From positions 62,001-126,000 of the forward strand of contig NZ_JRUD01000007.1 of the NCBI RefSeq assembly GCF_000802425.1: DNA of 64,000 bases, given 5' to 3'. Made by a program: the position numbers and the translations under genes. Numbering within the stretch: the stretch's first letter is position 1; each line of letters opens with the position of its first letter. Positions 40,837 to 51,752 of this stretch are shown here, piece by piece. The notes under the pieces were generated by a model. The model was not told where the DNA came from, searched no databases, and saw nothing but the letters and a program-made list of their open reading frames with translations. Source of the DNA: Pseudomonas flexibilis. GTDB taxonomy: Bacteria; Pseudomonadota; Gammaproteobacteria; Pseudomonadales; Pseudomonadaceae.

Positions 40837-41955
40837 ATGACGTTTAAGTCGGTGAAGCGGCTGCTCTGGATAGCGGTGGCTCTTTTATCTCTTGCTGCTG
40901 TCCTCTGGCAATTGCATTTAATGGTCAATAATCCCACTGTAAGTTTTTACTCAGAAAGAGCGATCGAGTCTCTACAAAAGGAAATTGAAAAAGAGCTGGC
41001 CAAGCGTGCAACACCAGAGGGACTTAATGCAAGAATTATCCAAGCGCTCAATCCAACTCCAGCAGATTGGCTAATAATTGACGAAATTGAATATTACGCC
41101 AGCGAACAAGGCATTGTTCTCAACCCCGACGTGATCTTGCGGATCAAGGAGCGCAAGGCGAAGGAACGCGGATTATTGGCTGGTTCCAAACAGTGCTGGA
41201 GTTGTATTACCACTCCTAATCAATGCCCATTGTCGGCGGCAAAACTGTGTGACGTGGCTGTTGAAATAACTCCCATTGGGGATGTGCGGACCTTGGTCAG
41301 TGAGGATGCGGACCAGATTGATATTGCGCTTGCCACTGTGGGTCTGGCTGCCACAGGGGTTGCTGTGTTTACGGGGGGGAGTACTGCCGGTGTAAAGGCA
41401 GGTGCGGGGCTGGCCAAGGCTGCTCGCAAGGCCGGAAGCATTACTCGCCCGATGACCAAACATCTAACGCAACTTGCAGACAACATGGTTGATATTGCGA
41501 AGATATCAGATGGCACCTGGAAGAATCCCCGTATGCTCACCGAAGCTGTCGATATGAAAAAACTAAACGCCTTGCAGGACTGGGTAAGCGATCTGACCAA
41601 GATGCGCAGTTCCGTGGGCACGGTTATCACCATGAAAATCCTGCATCATGCGGATACGCCAGCAGAACTGCGAGCATTGAGTCGCGCCAGCGAGGCAGTA
41701 AAGAAGAGAATGCTGGTGGCCCTGGATGTAATTGGAAAGAGCCGCCTGATCAAACTCACCATGCAGCTGAGCGATGCAGCCTTAACATTGATTGGCGCAA
41801 TTCTCACCGGAGTGTTTGCCCTTATAGGGCTTTTCTGGAGCGCGGTATTTCCCGTGCTCAAGGTGGCTATTCTGAAGGCTACGGGCAGTCTGGCCGTTAG
41901 GTCAGCCGCCAAGCTCAAGCCGGCTGCAATTACTACCTCGGAAGCATGCCAGTGA
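40837..41955 (+). CDS. Orphan membrane protein, AT-richer than its neighbours
   Basis: 372 residues, not recognised. The ATG has AAGGGA about 5 nt upstream. Seen: an N-terminal membrane segment (LLWIAVALLSLAAVLWQLHL, about 9-28), a Lys/Glu-rich helical part to about 110, a cysteine cluster (CWSC, then two more Cys by residue 140), a segment DVAVEITPIGDVRTLVSEDA followed by glycine-rich hydrophobic sequence (about 165-190), and a C-terminal hydrophobic stretch (LTLIGAILTGVFALIGLFW, about 308-326). The PIGD-centred segment resembles pre-toxin regions of polymorphic toxins only loosely. Codon use and base content visibly differ from flanking genes, suggesting transfer along with the TA module. 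Confidence 0.6.
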   Translation: MTFKSVKRLLWIAVALLSLAAVLWQLHLMVNNPTVSFYSERAIESLQKEIEKELAKRATPEGLNARIIQALNPTPADWLIIDEIEYYASEQGIVLNPDVILRIKERKAKERGLLAGSKQCWSCITTPNQCPLSAAKLCDVAVEITPIGDVRTLVSEDADQIDIALATVGLAATGVAVFTGGSTAGVKAGAGLAKAARKAGSITRPMTKHLTQLADNMVDIAKISDGTWKNPRMLTEAVDMKKLNALQDWVSDLTKMRSSVGTVITMKILHHADTPAELRALSRASEAVKKRMLVALDVIGKSRLIKLTMQLSDAALTLIGAILTGVFALIGLFWSAVFPVLKVAILKATGSLAVRSAAKLKPAAITTSEACQ

Positions 41956-42710
41956 AGGAGCACCCGGACGTCTCACGAAACTGGTTTATTCAGGGCGGCC
42001 AAGCCTACGCCCGCTTCCGCCCCGAGTATCCTCCTGAGCTGGCGGCTTTCCTGGCCTCCATCTCCCCCAATACCCACCTTGCCATTGATGTCGGCTGCGG
42101 CAACGGCCAGCTCACCCACCAATTGGCCGAGCATTTCACCTCCGTGACCGGCATTGACCCGAGCGCCGAGCAGATCGCCCACGCCCTCCCACGGGAAAAC
42201 CTGACCTACCGCTGCGCCCCTGCCGAAGCCATGCCCCTCTCCGACCGTTGCGCAAGCCTGGTGACGGCCGCCCAGGCCGCGCACTGGTTCGACCTGCCGG
42301 CGTTCTACGCCGAAGTGCGCCGCATCGCGGTGCCCGAGGCCGTCGTGGCGTTGATCAGCTACGGCGTCCTGCATCTGGAAGGCGAGCTGGGTGCCCGCTT
42401 CGACAGGTTCTACGCGCAGGAAATTGGCCCCTACTGGCCGGAGGAACGAAAGCTGGTGGACAGCGGTTATGCCACGCTGGATTTCCCGTTCGCGCCGGTC
42501 GAATTACCCGCGCTGCAGATCCGCCTCGACTGGAACCTGGAACAGTTCCTCGGCTATCTCTCGACCTGGTCGGCGGTGCGCCGTGCCCGCGAGGCAGGAA
42601 AGGAAGACGTGTTGCAGCGCTTTGCCAGCGATATTGCGCAGCTCTGGGGCGCTGCCGAGGCGAAGTGGGAGATTTGCTGGCCCATCAATGGGCGGGTTGG
42701 GCGGGTGTAG
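41946..42710 (+). CDS. Class I SAM-dependent methyltransferase
   Basis: 254 residues. Motif I LAIDVGCGNGQLTHQLAEHF, ending of beta-2 TGIDPSAEQI, and RCAPAEAMPLSDRCASLVTA with AAHWFDLPAFYAEVRRI are the methyltransferase-11/25-type core. The substrate is unknown. The C-terminal half (EEIGPYW-type and TWSAVRRAREAG) matches a group of small-molecule methyltransferases often annotated near regulators. It overlaps the orphan gene by 10 bp but is GC-rich like the rest of the chromosome, so the shared origin is uncertain. Confidence 0.82.
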   Translation: MPVKEHPDVSRNWFIQGGQAYARFRPEYPPELAAFLASISPNTHLAIDVGCGNGQLTHQLAEHFTSVTGIDPSAEQIAHALPRENLTYRCAPAEAMPLSDRCASLVTAAQAAHWFDLPAFYAEVRRIAVPEAVVALISYGVLHLEGELGARFDRFYAQEIGPYWPEERKLVDSGYATLDFPFAPVELPALQIRLDWNLEQFLGYLSTWSAVRRAREAGKEDVLQRFASDIAQLWGAAEAKWEICWPINGRVGRV

Positions 42711-42719
42711 GTATCGCCG

Positions 42720-43127
42720 CTACCCCTCACACCGCCCCTTCTCCTCCCGATCCCGCTCATATCGCCGACCCAGCGGAAACACCGGCAACCAGCGTTCCCG
42801 TCGGATCACCCAGCTCTCGTAGGTCGGCATCAGTTGATCGGGTGCATCCAGCGCACCGAGATGCACCTCGATCTCGTCGCCGGTGCGGGCGAACACGGAG
42901 GAACCGCAGTGGGGGCAGAAGGCCCGCCCGGCGTAGTGTCGGGTTTCGCCTGCGATGCGGACTGCGGCCTGCGGGAAGATCGCCGAGGCGCTGAACAACG
43001 CGCCGTGGTGTTTACGGCAGTCCAGGCAGTGGCACAGGCCCACCCGGTATGGTTGGCCTGTGGCCACGAGGCGGACCTTGCCGCACAAACAGCCGCCGCT
43101 GAATCGTGCAGCGTCACCCTCAGCCAT
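42720..43127 (-). CDS. GFA-family (glutathione-dependent formaldehyde-activating-like) zinc protein
   Basis: 135 residues. Zinc-ligand cysteines are clear: GGCLCGKVRLVA, GLCHCLDCRKHHGALFS and FCPHCGSSVFAR. GFA-family proteins bind zinc; most are not proven to act on formaldehyde. The start overlaps the SDR stop by 8 bp, so the two are likely cotranscribed from the right. Convergent with the methyltransferase gene, 9 bp away; an imperfect G/C-rich hairpin at about 42699-42737 could be the shared terminator. Confidence 0.85.
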   Translation of the reverse strand: MAEGDAARFSGGCLCGKVRLVATGQPYRVGLCHCLDCRKHHGALFSASAIFPQAAVRIAGETRHYAGRAFCPHCGSSVFARTGDEIEVHLGALDAPDQLMPTYESWVIRRERWLPVFPLGRRYERDREEKGRCEG

Positions 43128-43980
43128 TCACCACACTCCCCCCGTTCACATGAATCACCTGCCCGCAGACGTAGGAGGAATCGTCGCTGGCCAGGTAGAC
43201 GAAGGCCGGCGCCACTTCGGCGGGCTGGCCAACGCGGCCCAACGGGGTATCGGTGCCGAAGGTGGCCACCTGTTCTGCCGAGAAGGTCGAGGGAATCAGC
43301 GGGGTCCAGATCGGGCCCGGCGCCACGCCGTTCACGCGGATACCCTGCGGCGCGAGGTTGATGGCCAGCGAGCGGGTGAAGGCGGTGATCGCGCCCTTGG
43401 TGGAGGAATAGTCCAGCAGGATCGGGTTGCCCTTGTAGGCGGTGATCGAGGTGGTGTTGATGATGGTCGCCCCGCGTTTCAGGTGCGGCAGCACGGCGCG
43501 GGTGAGCTGGTACATGCCGAAGATGTTGGTGCGGAAGGTGCGCTCCCATTGCTCCGGGCTGATGTCCTCGAGGCTTTTCTGCGGGTGCTGTTCGCCGGCG
43601 TTGTTGACCAGGATGTCGATGCGCCCCCACTGCCTGAGGGTTTCCTCGACCACGGTGCGGCAGAAGTCCTCGCCGGCCACATCCCCGGCGAAGTCGATCA
43701 CCTCACCGCCGTTCTTCCTTATATCCTCCTTGGTGACTTCGGCGTCCTGGTACTCGCTCAGGTAGAGCAGCACGATCTTTGCGCCCTCCAGGGCGAAGTG
43801 CACCGCCACCGCCCGGCCGATGCCGCTGTCGGCGCCGCTGATGATGGCGACCCGGTCCTTGAGCTTGCCGGCCGGGCGATAGCTGTCGGACAGGTAGACG
43901 GGCTGCGGGGTCATCTCCTCTTCGGAGCCGGGGCGCTGGTCCTGGTGCTGGGGCGGTAGGGCTTGCTTCTGGTCGGGCAT
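43120..43980 (-). CDS. Short-chain dehydrogenase/reductase (YghA-like)
   Basis: 286 residues from the ATG at 43980 (GGGGA 8 nt before; a longer open frame to 44670 covers the end of ligD and is ignored). SDR signatures: AIISGADSGIGRAVAVHFAL (TGxxxGIG variant with S), DILVNNAGEQHP, TSITAYKG and YSSTKGAITAFTRSLA (Y-x3-K). The proline/glutamine N-terminus (about 40 residues) is typical of the YghA/general stress SDR group. Substrate unknown. Confidence 0.88.
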   Translation of the reverse strand: MPDQKQALPPQHQDQRPGSEEEMTPQPVYLSDSYRPAGKLKDRVAIISGADSGIGRAVAVHFALEGAKIVLLYLSEYQDAEVTKEDIRKNGGEVIDFAGDVAGEDFCRTVVEETLRQWGRIDILVNNAGEQHPQKSLEDISPEQWERTFRTNIFGMYQLTRAVLPHLKRGATIINTTSITAYKGNPILLDYSSTKGAITAFTRSLAINLAPQGIRVNGVAPGPIWTPLIPSTFSAEQVATFGTDTPLGRVGQPAEVAPAFVYLASDDSSYVCGQVIHVNGGSVVNG

Positions 43981-44060
43981 TGGAAGAATCCCCATGGACG
44001 AGGTGTGTCTGGAACTCGACTCGGCCGGACGCACGGGGTTCGGGTTCAGGGATGCATGGC

Positions 44061-44166
44061 GTAGGGCGGGCGGCGCTGTTCCGGCCGCCGGGGTGTTGTG
44101 CGGTGCCGACTGGCGGACAAGGAATCGTTTCTTCAGCTCCGCTGGCCGGCGTAAAGCCGGCCCTAC
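44061..44166. repeat. REP pair in inverted orientation (REPIN-like)
   Basis: A REP-type unit starts with GTAG at 44061 (then GGGCGGGC and a GGCGGC/GCCGCC stem, 44069-44089). A second one is inverted: GGCCGGC-GTAAA-GCCGGCC (44144-44162) followed by CTAC (44163-44166), i.e. GTAG plus a hairpin when read on the minus strand. Two REPs facing each other over about 105 bp is the REPIN layout spread by RAYT transposases. It lies between ligD and the SDR gene; no RAYT gene is seen here. Confidence 0.5.
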
Positions 44167-44204
44167 AGGGTTCGGGGGTGGTTGGTGGTTCGGTGCGCGG
44201 GGAT

Positions 44205-46715
44205 TCAGCGTGGCGGCTTGGCGCCGAGCTGTTTCCACATCTTGGCGGTGAGGGTCTGGCGGTTTTCGTAGCCTTGCCAGGGATCGTCCTCGAGCGCATC
44301 CAGGCGCTCGCGCAGGTTGAAGATCGTCCACTGGGCGGCGCCGTGCAGGTCGTGCAGTTCGTCGCGGACAATGGGCACCGACACCGCCAGGCCGGGGCGT
44401 GCCCGCACCGAGTAGGCGCACACGGTGCTGGAGCCGCGGTTGTTGCGCAGGTAGTCGATGAAGATCTTGCCGATGCGGTTCTTCGGGCCGGAGGTGGCGC
44501 TGAAACGGTCCGGCAACTGCTGCGCCATGAAACGCGCAAAGGCCTTGCTGAACGTCTTCACTTCGTCCCAGCCGGCCTTGCGCTGCAGCGGCACGATGAT
44601 GTGCAGGCCCTTGCCGCCGCTGGTCTTCAGGTAGGCGTCCAGCCCGAGTTCGTCCAGCACCGACAGGCACAGCTGGGCGGCTTCCTGCATGCTGCGCCAG
44701 GGCAGCGCCGGGTCGGGGTCCAGGTCGAGCACGAACAGATCGGGGGTTTCGATGGCGTCGTGGGTAGCGCCCCAGGTGTGCAGCTCGATGGTGCCCATCT
44801 GCACCGCGCCAATCAGCGCCTTGAGCGAGTCGATTTCCATCAGGCGCGAGTGGCCGGGGTCGAGGCTCTGGTCCAGGTGGCGGATATTGGGAATCGACAG
44901 CCGTTCGGCGTGTTTCTGGAAAAACTGCTCGCCCTCCACGCCGTCCGGCGCACGGACCAGCGACACCGGGCGGTCATTGAGAAACGGCAGGATCCAGTGG
45001 GCGATATCGGCGTAGAAACGCGCCAGATCCTGCTTCCTGCCGCCGCTTTCCGGGTCGATGACCCGCTGCGGATTGCTGATCGGCACGCCGGCCACTACGA
45101 CTTTCCCGTCGCGGCGCGGGGACAGGTTTTCCGCCGGCTGCGGGGTTTCATGGCCGATCTCCCTGGCGGGCTTGTCGCTGCGCAGGGCGATGAAACTGGC
45201 CTGGCGCACCACGCCTTCGCGGGTCCACTCGGCGAACTCCACTTCCGCCACCAGCTCCGGCTCGACCCAGTGCACATCGCGGGCATCGGCGCCGGTCGGC
45301 GGCTCGTCGAGCGGCGGAGTCGGGCGTTCCCGCTCCTTGAGTCGCGCATGCAGTTCACGCAGGCGGGTTTCGTTGAAACCGGTGCCGACGCGCCCGGCAT
45401 AGCGCAGCTCGCCCTTCTCGTGCACGCCGAGCAGCAGTGCACCGAAGCCGGAGCGGCTGCCCTTGGGCTTGCTGAAACCGATGATCACGAATTCCTGGCG
45501 CAGCCGGCACTTGAGCTTGATCCACTCCGGGGTGCGCCGCGACACGTAGCTGCTGCCGGCGCGTTTGCCGATGATGCCTTCGAGTTTCAGCGCGCAGGCG
45601 CTTTCGATGATGTCCTGGGGCGCGGCGCTGAAGTCCTCGGAGAAGCGCAGCGTCGCGCTGCGGTTGTTCTCCATCACGGCCCTGAGGGCGGCGCGGCGCT
45701 GTTCCACGGGCTGCTCGCGCAGGTCTTCGCCGTTCAGGAAGGGGGCGTCGAACAGGTAGAAGATGATGTCCTTCGGCGCGTTGCGCTCGAAGGCGTTCTG
45801 CAGCGCCTGAAAATCCGGCAGACCGTTGTCGCCGAGCACCACCACTTCGCCGTCCAGCCAGGCGTCACCGCAATAGAGCGTCGCCAGCGCCTTGGCCTGC
45901 AGCGGCAAGCGCTCGGTCCAGTCATGGCCGTTGCGGGTGTACAGCCGCACGTGCCGACCCTGCTTGCGCGCCAGGATGCGGTAGCCGTCGAACTTGATCT
46001 CGTAATGCCAGTCGCCGGGCGGTGGGCGATCCACCAGGGTGGCCAGGGCCGGCTTGAGGATGTCGGGCAGCGGCACGGCAGGCCCTGCCGGGCGCTTCTT
46101 GCGCGGGGCCGGGGATTTCGCCGGCTTGCTCGGCTTGCTCGCCTTGGCCGGAATGCTCGCCTCGCTGAGCACGCTGTCTGGCAGCGCTTCGACGATGTTG
46201 TACTCGTCGGCGGAGCGCGCCTGCGGGTCGCGTTCCTTGATCAGCAGCCATTGTTCCTTGTCGCCGCTACCGCGCAGATGGGTGCGCACCAGGGTCCAGT
46301 CGCCGGCGAGCTTTTCGCCCTGCAGGCTGAACTTGAGCTTGCCGCTCTGGTAGCTGGCGTGCGGATCGCCATGGGGCTGCCAGATGCCCCGGTCCCAGAC
46401 GATTACATCGCCTGCCCCGTACTGGCCAGCTGGAATGCTGCCCTCGAAGCTGCCGTAGTCCAGGGGATGGTCTTCCACATGCACGGCCAGGCGCTTGTCG
46501 CGGGGATCGAGACTGGGCCCCTTGGGCACCGCCCAGCTCTTCAGGGTGCCGTCCAGTTCCAGGCGGAAGTCGTAGTGCAGGCGCCGGGCCGCGTGTTTCT
46601 GGATGACGAAGCTCAGCGCGCTGCGCTGGCGTGGCTTGCGCAGCGGCTCTTCGTCCGGTTCCTGGGTGATGGTGAAGTCGCGTTTGCGGCGGTACTCGTC
46701 GAGCTTGCGATTCAT
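44205..46715 (-). CDS. ligD: ATP-dependent DNA ligase LigD
   Basis: 836 residues, the multi-domain non-homologous end-joining enzyme. Order: 3'-phosphoesterase (about 1-165; RLHYDFRLELDG, HPLDYGSFEGSIPAGQYG), ligase core (from about 225; YEIKFDG with the adenylated K241, and ELRYAGRVGTGFNE), then a C-terminal polymerase/primase (DLARFYADIAHWILPFLNDRPVSLVR and PDLFVLDLDPDP). The PE-LIG-POL order and length match the Pseudomonas LigD. It sits 6 bp downstream of the Ku gene, the operon that repairs double-strand breaks, probably in stationary phase. Confidence 0.95.
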   Translation of the reverse strand: MNRKLDEYRRKRDFTITQEPDEEPLRKPRQRSALSFVIQKHAARRLHYDFRLELDGTLKSWAVPKGPSLDPRDKRLAVHVEDHPLDYGSFEGSIPAGQYGAGDVIVWDRGIWQPHGDPHASYQSGKLKFSLQGEKLAGDWTLVRTHLRGSGDKEQWLLIKERDPQARSADEYNIVEALPDSVLSEASIPAKASKPSKPAKSPAPRKKRPAGPAVPLPDILKPALATLVDRPPPGDWHYEIKFDGYRILARKQGRHVRLYTRNGHDWTERLPLQAKALATLYCGDAWLDGEVVVLGDNGLPDFQALQNAFERNAPKDIIFYLFDAPFLNGEDLREQPVEQRRAALRAVMENNRSATLRFSEDFSAAPQDIIESACALKLEGIIGKRAGSSYVSRRTPEWIKLKCRLRQEFVIIGFSKPKGSRSGFGALLLGVHEKGELRYAGRVGTGFNETRLRELHARLKERERPTPPLDEPPTGADARDVHWVEPELVAEVEFAEWTREGVVRQASFIALRSDKPAREIGHETPQPAENLSPRRDGKVVVAGVPISNPQRVIDPESGGRKQDLARFYADIAHWILPFLNDRPVSLVRAPDGVEGEQFFQKHAERLSIPNIRHLDQSLDPGHSRLMEIDSLKALIGAVQMGTIELHTWGATHDAIETPDLFVLDLDPDPALPWRSMQEAAQLCLSVLDELGLDAYLKTSGGKGLHIIVPLQRKAGWDEVKTFSKAFARFMAQQLPDRFSATSGPKNRIGKIFIDYLRNNRGSSTVCAYSVRARPGLAVSVPIVRDELHDLHGAAQWTIFNLRERLDALEDDPWQGYENRQTLTAKMWKQLGAKPPR

Positions 46716-46721
46716 GGGCGC

Positions 46722-47609
46722 TTACCGGGCCTGCTTGCGAGGGGCGCGCCGCTTCGGGGCGGCAGGCTTGTCCTGCTCGTCATCGTCGGACTTACCCTTC
46801 CCTTTTGCCTCTGCGCCACGCTCGCTGAGGCTGCGCTTGAGCAGTTCGGTCAGATCGATGACATCGGCGCTGCGCCGGGTTTCCGCTTCGCCGGATACCG
46901 CTTCCACTTCGTGGATCTTGCCCTTCTGCGCCTTCTCTTCCACCAGGTCCATGATCTGCTCCTGGAACTGGTCGCGGTATTCCTCGGGCTGCCAGTCGCC
47001 AGCCATGTCCTCGATCAGGCGCCTGGCCATCTCCAGTTCGCTCTTGGCCAGGTTGGGCTTGGTCACCGTGGGACCGAGTTCCAGGGTCGCCAGGCCGCGC
47101 ACCTCGGCCGGCCAGCGCAGCTTGACCAGCACCAGGGCATCCTCCAGGGGCATCAGCGCCGTCAGGTACTGGCGGGTGTGCAGCACCACCCGGGCCAGGG
47201 CCACCTTGTCGCTCTGGCGCAGCGCTTCGCGCAGCAGCGCGTAGACCTTCTCGCCGCGCCGTTCGGGACTGAGGTAGTACGGGGTGTCGATGTTCTGCAG
47301 CGGAATGGCGCTGCGCTCGACGAACGAGAAGATGTCGATGGTCTGCGTGGCCTCCGGATGGGCGGCGCGGATTTCTTCGTCGCTGAGCACCACGTAGCGG
47401 CCCTTTTCGTACTGCACACCCTTGACGATGTTCTCGCTGGTGATTTCCTTGCCGGTGACCTTGTTGATGCGCTTGTAGCCGACCGGGTCCATGCTGCGCT
47501 TGTCCAGCCAGTCGAAGTCGACGCCCTGCTTCGAGGTCGCGGATACCAGACCGACTGGGATATGCACCAGGCCGAAGCTGATTGCGCCTTTCCAGATTGA
47601 GCGTGGCAT
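46722..47609 (-). CDS. ku: Non-homologous end-joining protein Ku
   Basis: 295 residues. MPRSIWKGAISFGLVHIPVGLV, YEKGRYVVLSDEEI and RLIEDMAGDWQPEEYRDQF are the bacterial Ku core; the C-terminus is a lysine-rich tail (KPAAPKRRAPRKQAR) of the kind that binds DNA and LigD. It encodes the end-binding dimer that recruits the ligase next door. LigD starts 6 bp downstream. No other repair genes are adjacent. Confidence 0.95.
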   Translation of the reverse strand: MPRSIWKGAISFGLVHIPVGLVSATSKQGVDFDWLDKRSMDPVGYKRINKVTGKEITSENIVKGVQYEKGRYVVLSDEEIRAAHPEATQTIDIFSFVERSAIPLQNIDTPYYLSPERRGEKVYALLREALRQSDKVALARVVLHTRQYLTALMPLEDALVLVKLRWPAEVRGLATLELGPTVTKPNLAKSELEMARRLIEDMAGDWQPEEYRDQFQEQIMDLVEEKAQKGKIHEVEAVSGEAETRRSADVIDLTELLKRSLSERGAEAKGKGKSDDDEQDKPAAPKRRAPRKQAR

Positions 47610-47651
47610 TGCGGATAACCTCCCCGCTCCCGGCTCCGCTGGCGGTTGACG

Positions 47652-48140
47652 CTAGTCCCTGTGGCGTTCGCAGCGGTCGACCAGGCGCGGCACGATGTTC
47701 AGGATGAACAGCCCCAGCAGCGTGCCCAGCAGGGCAAGGAGCGCACTCCCCAGGCCGGTGGCAATGCCGATGGCGGCGGTGAGCCAGATGCCGGCGGCGG
47801 TGGTCAGGCCCTTCACGTCGCGGTCGTTGTCGCTCTTGAGTATGGTCCCGGCACAGAGAAAGCCCACGCCGGCGACGATGCCCTGTATGACGCGGCTCAT
47901 GGCGTCTTCCTCGGAGCCGCTCAGACTCGGTGCCATGACGAACAGCGCGCTGCCCACCGCGACCAGCATATGGGTGCGTATCCCGGCGGCCTTGCCATGG
48001 TGTTCGCGCTCGAAACCTAGCAGCCCGCCGAACAGCGCGGCGAGGGCAAGGCGCAACACGATGCGCGTGGCATGCTCCAGATCGGTGGTGTCGCCTAACT
48101 CATCCGCCAGGGTCTCGACGAGCACTGCCCATGCGTCCAT
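47652..48140 (-). CDS. MgtC/SapB-family membrane protein
   Basis: 162 residues, four or five hydrophobic segments. LAALFGGLLGFEREHHGKAAG, IRTHMLVAVGSALFVM and VGFLCAGTILKSD are MgtC-family signatures. MgtC proteins modulate the F-ATPase and are linked with Mg starvation and intracellular survival. The ATG lies 3 bp after a tiny Cys-rich gene whose ribosome site is strong, so the two probably form an operon; translational coupling is likely. Confidence 0.85.
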   Translation of the reverse strand: MDAWAVLVETLADELGDTTDLEHATRIVLRLALAALFGGLLGFEREHHGKAAGIRTHMLVAVGSALFVMAPSLSGSEEDAMSRVIQGIVAGVGFLCAGTILKSDNDRDVKGLTTAAGIWLTAAIGIATGLGSALLALLGTLLGLFILNIVPRLVDRCERHRD

Positions 48141-48143
48141 TCA

Positions 48144-48281
48144 TCATGCCTGTCCATCATCGGGTCGGTAGCGCTTGCTGGCGCAGCGACTGCAGCGCTG
48201 GCACAGCAGGGTTTCGGATCCCAGGCGGACACGGGTTGGCTGTGTCCACAGGCAGCCGACAAGCAGGCAACGCAAGCACAT
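48144..48281 (-). CDS. Small cysteine-rich protein (45 aa), MgtC-leader gene
   Basis: 45 residues from the ATG at 48281, too short for usual ORF lists, with GGAGG ending 5-6 nt upstream. Seen: paired cysteines CLRC (2-5), C10, CQRC (27-30) and C33, enough for one zinc-ribbon-like site, and a basic tail (KRYRP). The stop is 3 bp before mgtC. I recall similar short Cys-rich proteins in Pseudomonas but cannot confirm; the strong ribosome site and cysteine pattern argue that it is real. Confidence 0.6.
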   Translation of the reverse strand: MCLRCLLVGCLWTQPTRVRLGSETLLCQRCSRCASKRYRPDDGQA

Positions 48282-48388
48282 GATGACCTCCAGGGCCTGG
48301 CCTCTGTTCAGGATCATGGTTTTGGACTGCCGAGACGGCGAGAGGTTTTGCGAAAGGGGTACAAAGGGACGTTGGAGAACCGCATCCG

Positions 48389-48413
48389 GGGCGGAAGCGT
48401 CCAGCTTCCGCCC
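48389..48413. terminator. 10-bp stem-loop downstream of the KGG gene
   Basis: GGGCGGAAGC, GTCCA loop, GCTTCCGCCC: a perfect stem 12 bp after the KGG gene stop (48425). Good stem but no T-run, so it may be an attenuating terminator or a transcript stabiliser. Between it and the next gene (48281) there is nothing else to note. Confidence 0.5.
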
Positions 48414-48424
48414 ATGGCACTCAA

Positions 48425-48607
48425 TCAGCTACTGCTGCTGCGACCGCCGCCATGGCTTTGCTGTCCACCCTTTTTGCCTGCTTCCGAGGCGCGTTGCGGG
48501 TCATTCTTGAAGTTGCCGCCACTGGCTTGACCGCCTTTCTTGCCAGCTTCGGAGGCCCGTTGTGGATCCTCAGCGAAGTTGCCTTTACCGCCTTGATGCT
48601 GAGCCAT
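48425..48607 (-). CDS. KGG-repeat stress protein (YciG-like)
   Basis: 60 residues with two copies of a unit ending ASEAGKKGGQ: NFAEDPQRASEAGKKGGQ and NFKNDPQRASEAGKKGGQ. KGG proteins (con-10/YciG type) are induced by stationary phase and osmotic or desiccation stress in E. coli and pseudomonads and are disordered. No partner gene is close. Its location next to NHEJ and glucan genes fits a stress role. Confidence 0.88.
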   Translation of the reverse strand: MAQHQGGKGNFAEDPQRASEAGKKGGQASGGNFKNDPQRASEAGKKGGQQSHGGGRSSSS

Positions 48608-48761
48608 TTTCGATGTCCTCGTGTTCAGGATTTAATGCGGGCGCTTGGCGCACCCATAGCCTCTGAAAGCGTGATTTCGCGTAAGTTCGAGGTATTTCTA
48701 TAGCGATTTGTTGTTAAGAGCCTGCCCTGCGTGGCTTGCGGTAACAAGACGACTGGTCGGT

Positions 48762-51227
<2,466 letters not shown>

Positions 51228-51368
51228 GGTGCGTTCCTCGCTGCGAATCGGGATGGACTGTCATTCTGAAAGCCGATGCGGGCTGACGGTTCCCGCCCCG
51301 CCTGTCCGGCCGGGCAAACCGAGGGCGCGGAGAGGGGATCGAAGGGGTTTGTTCCTGGAGTCACCACC

Positions 51369-51752
51369 ATGCCTCGTGGCAGTAAAGACAAGTACACAGC
51401 CAAACAGGAGCGCAAGGCCGAGCACATCGAGGACAGCTACAAGGCCAAGGGCGTTTCCGAGGATGAAGCCGAGGCCCGCGCCTGGGCGACAGTCAACAAG
51501 CAGTCCGGCGGCGGCGAGCGCGCCGGTGGCTCCGGACGCAGGAAGAGCGCTGCGGCCAAGGCCGATGATCGTGAGGAATCGGCCCGGCGGGCCGTGGCCA
51601 CCCGGCGTGGCGTACCCCGTGCCCGCTCGGCGCCTGAGCGGCAGGAGAAGACCCGCGCTCAGCTGATGGAGGAAGCGCGGGCCAAGGACATTCGCGGGCG
51701 TTCGACAATGCGCAAGGCTGAGCTGATCGAGGCGCTGAAGCAGACGGGTTAG
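51369..51752 (+). CDS. Small basic protein with Rho-N/SAP-like C-terminus
   Basis: 127 residues from the ATG at 51369 (the frame back to 51276 is unsupported). N-terminal part MPRGSKDKYTAKQERKAEHI with a conserved helical repeat (GVSEDEAEARAWATVNKQS), then a Gly/Arg linker and a C-terminal TRAQLMEEARAKDIRGRSTM followed by RKAELIEALKQ, which resembles the Rho_N/SAP-like nucleic-acid-binding motif. Such proteins are often called plasmid stabilisation-like in Pseudomonas. DNA-binding is inference from the motif. Confidence 0.7.
   Translation: MPRGSKDKYTAKQERKAEHIEDSYKAKGVSEDEAEARAWATVNKQSGGGERAGGSGRRKSAAAKADDREESARRAVATRRGVPRARSAPERQEKTRAQLMEEARAKDIRGRSTMRKAELIEALKQTG

Noticed and set aside
43980-47600. 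1206-codon open frame on the plus strand opposite ligD and ku
   Set aside because: Shadow of the genuine minus-strand genes in a high-GC genome; the translation has no recognisable family and no ribosome site.
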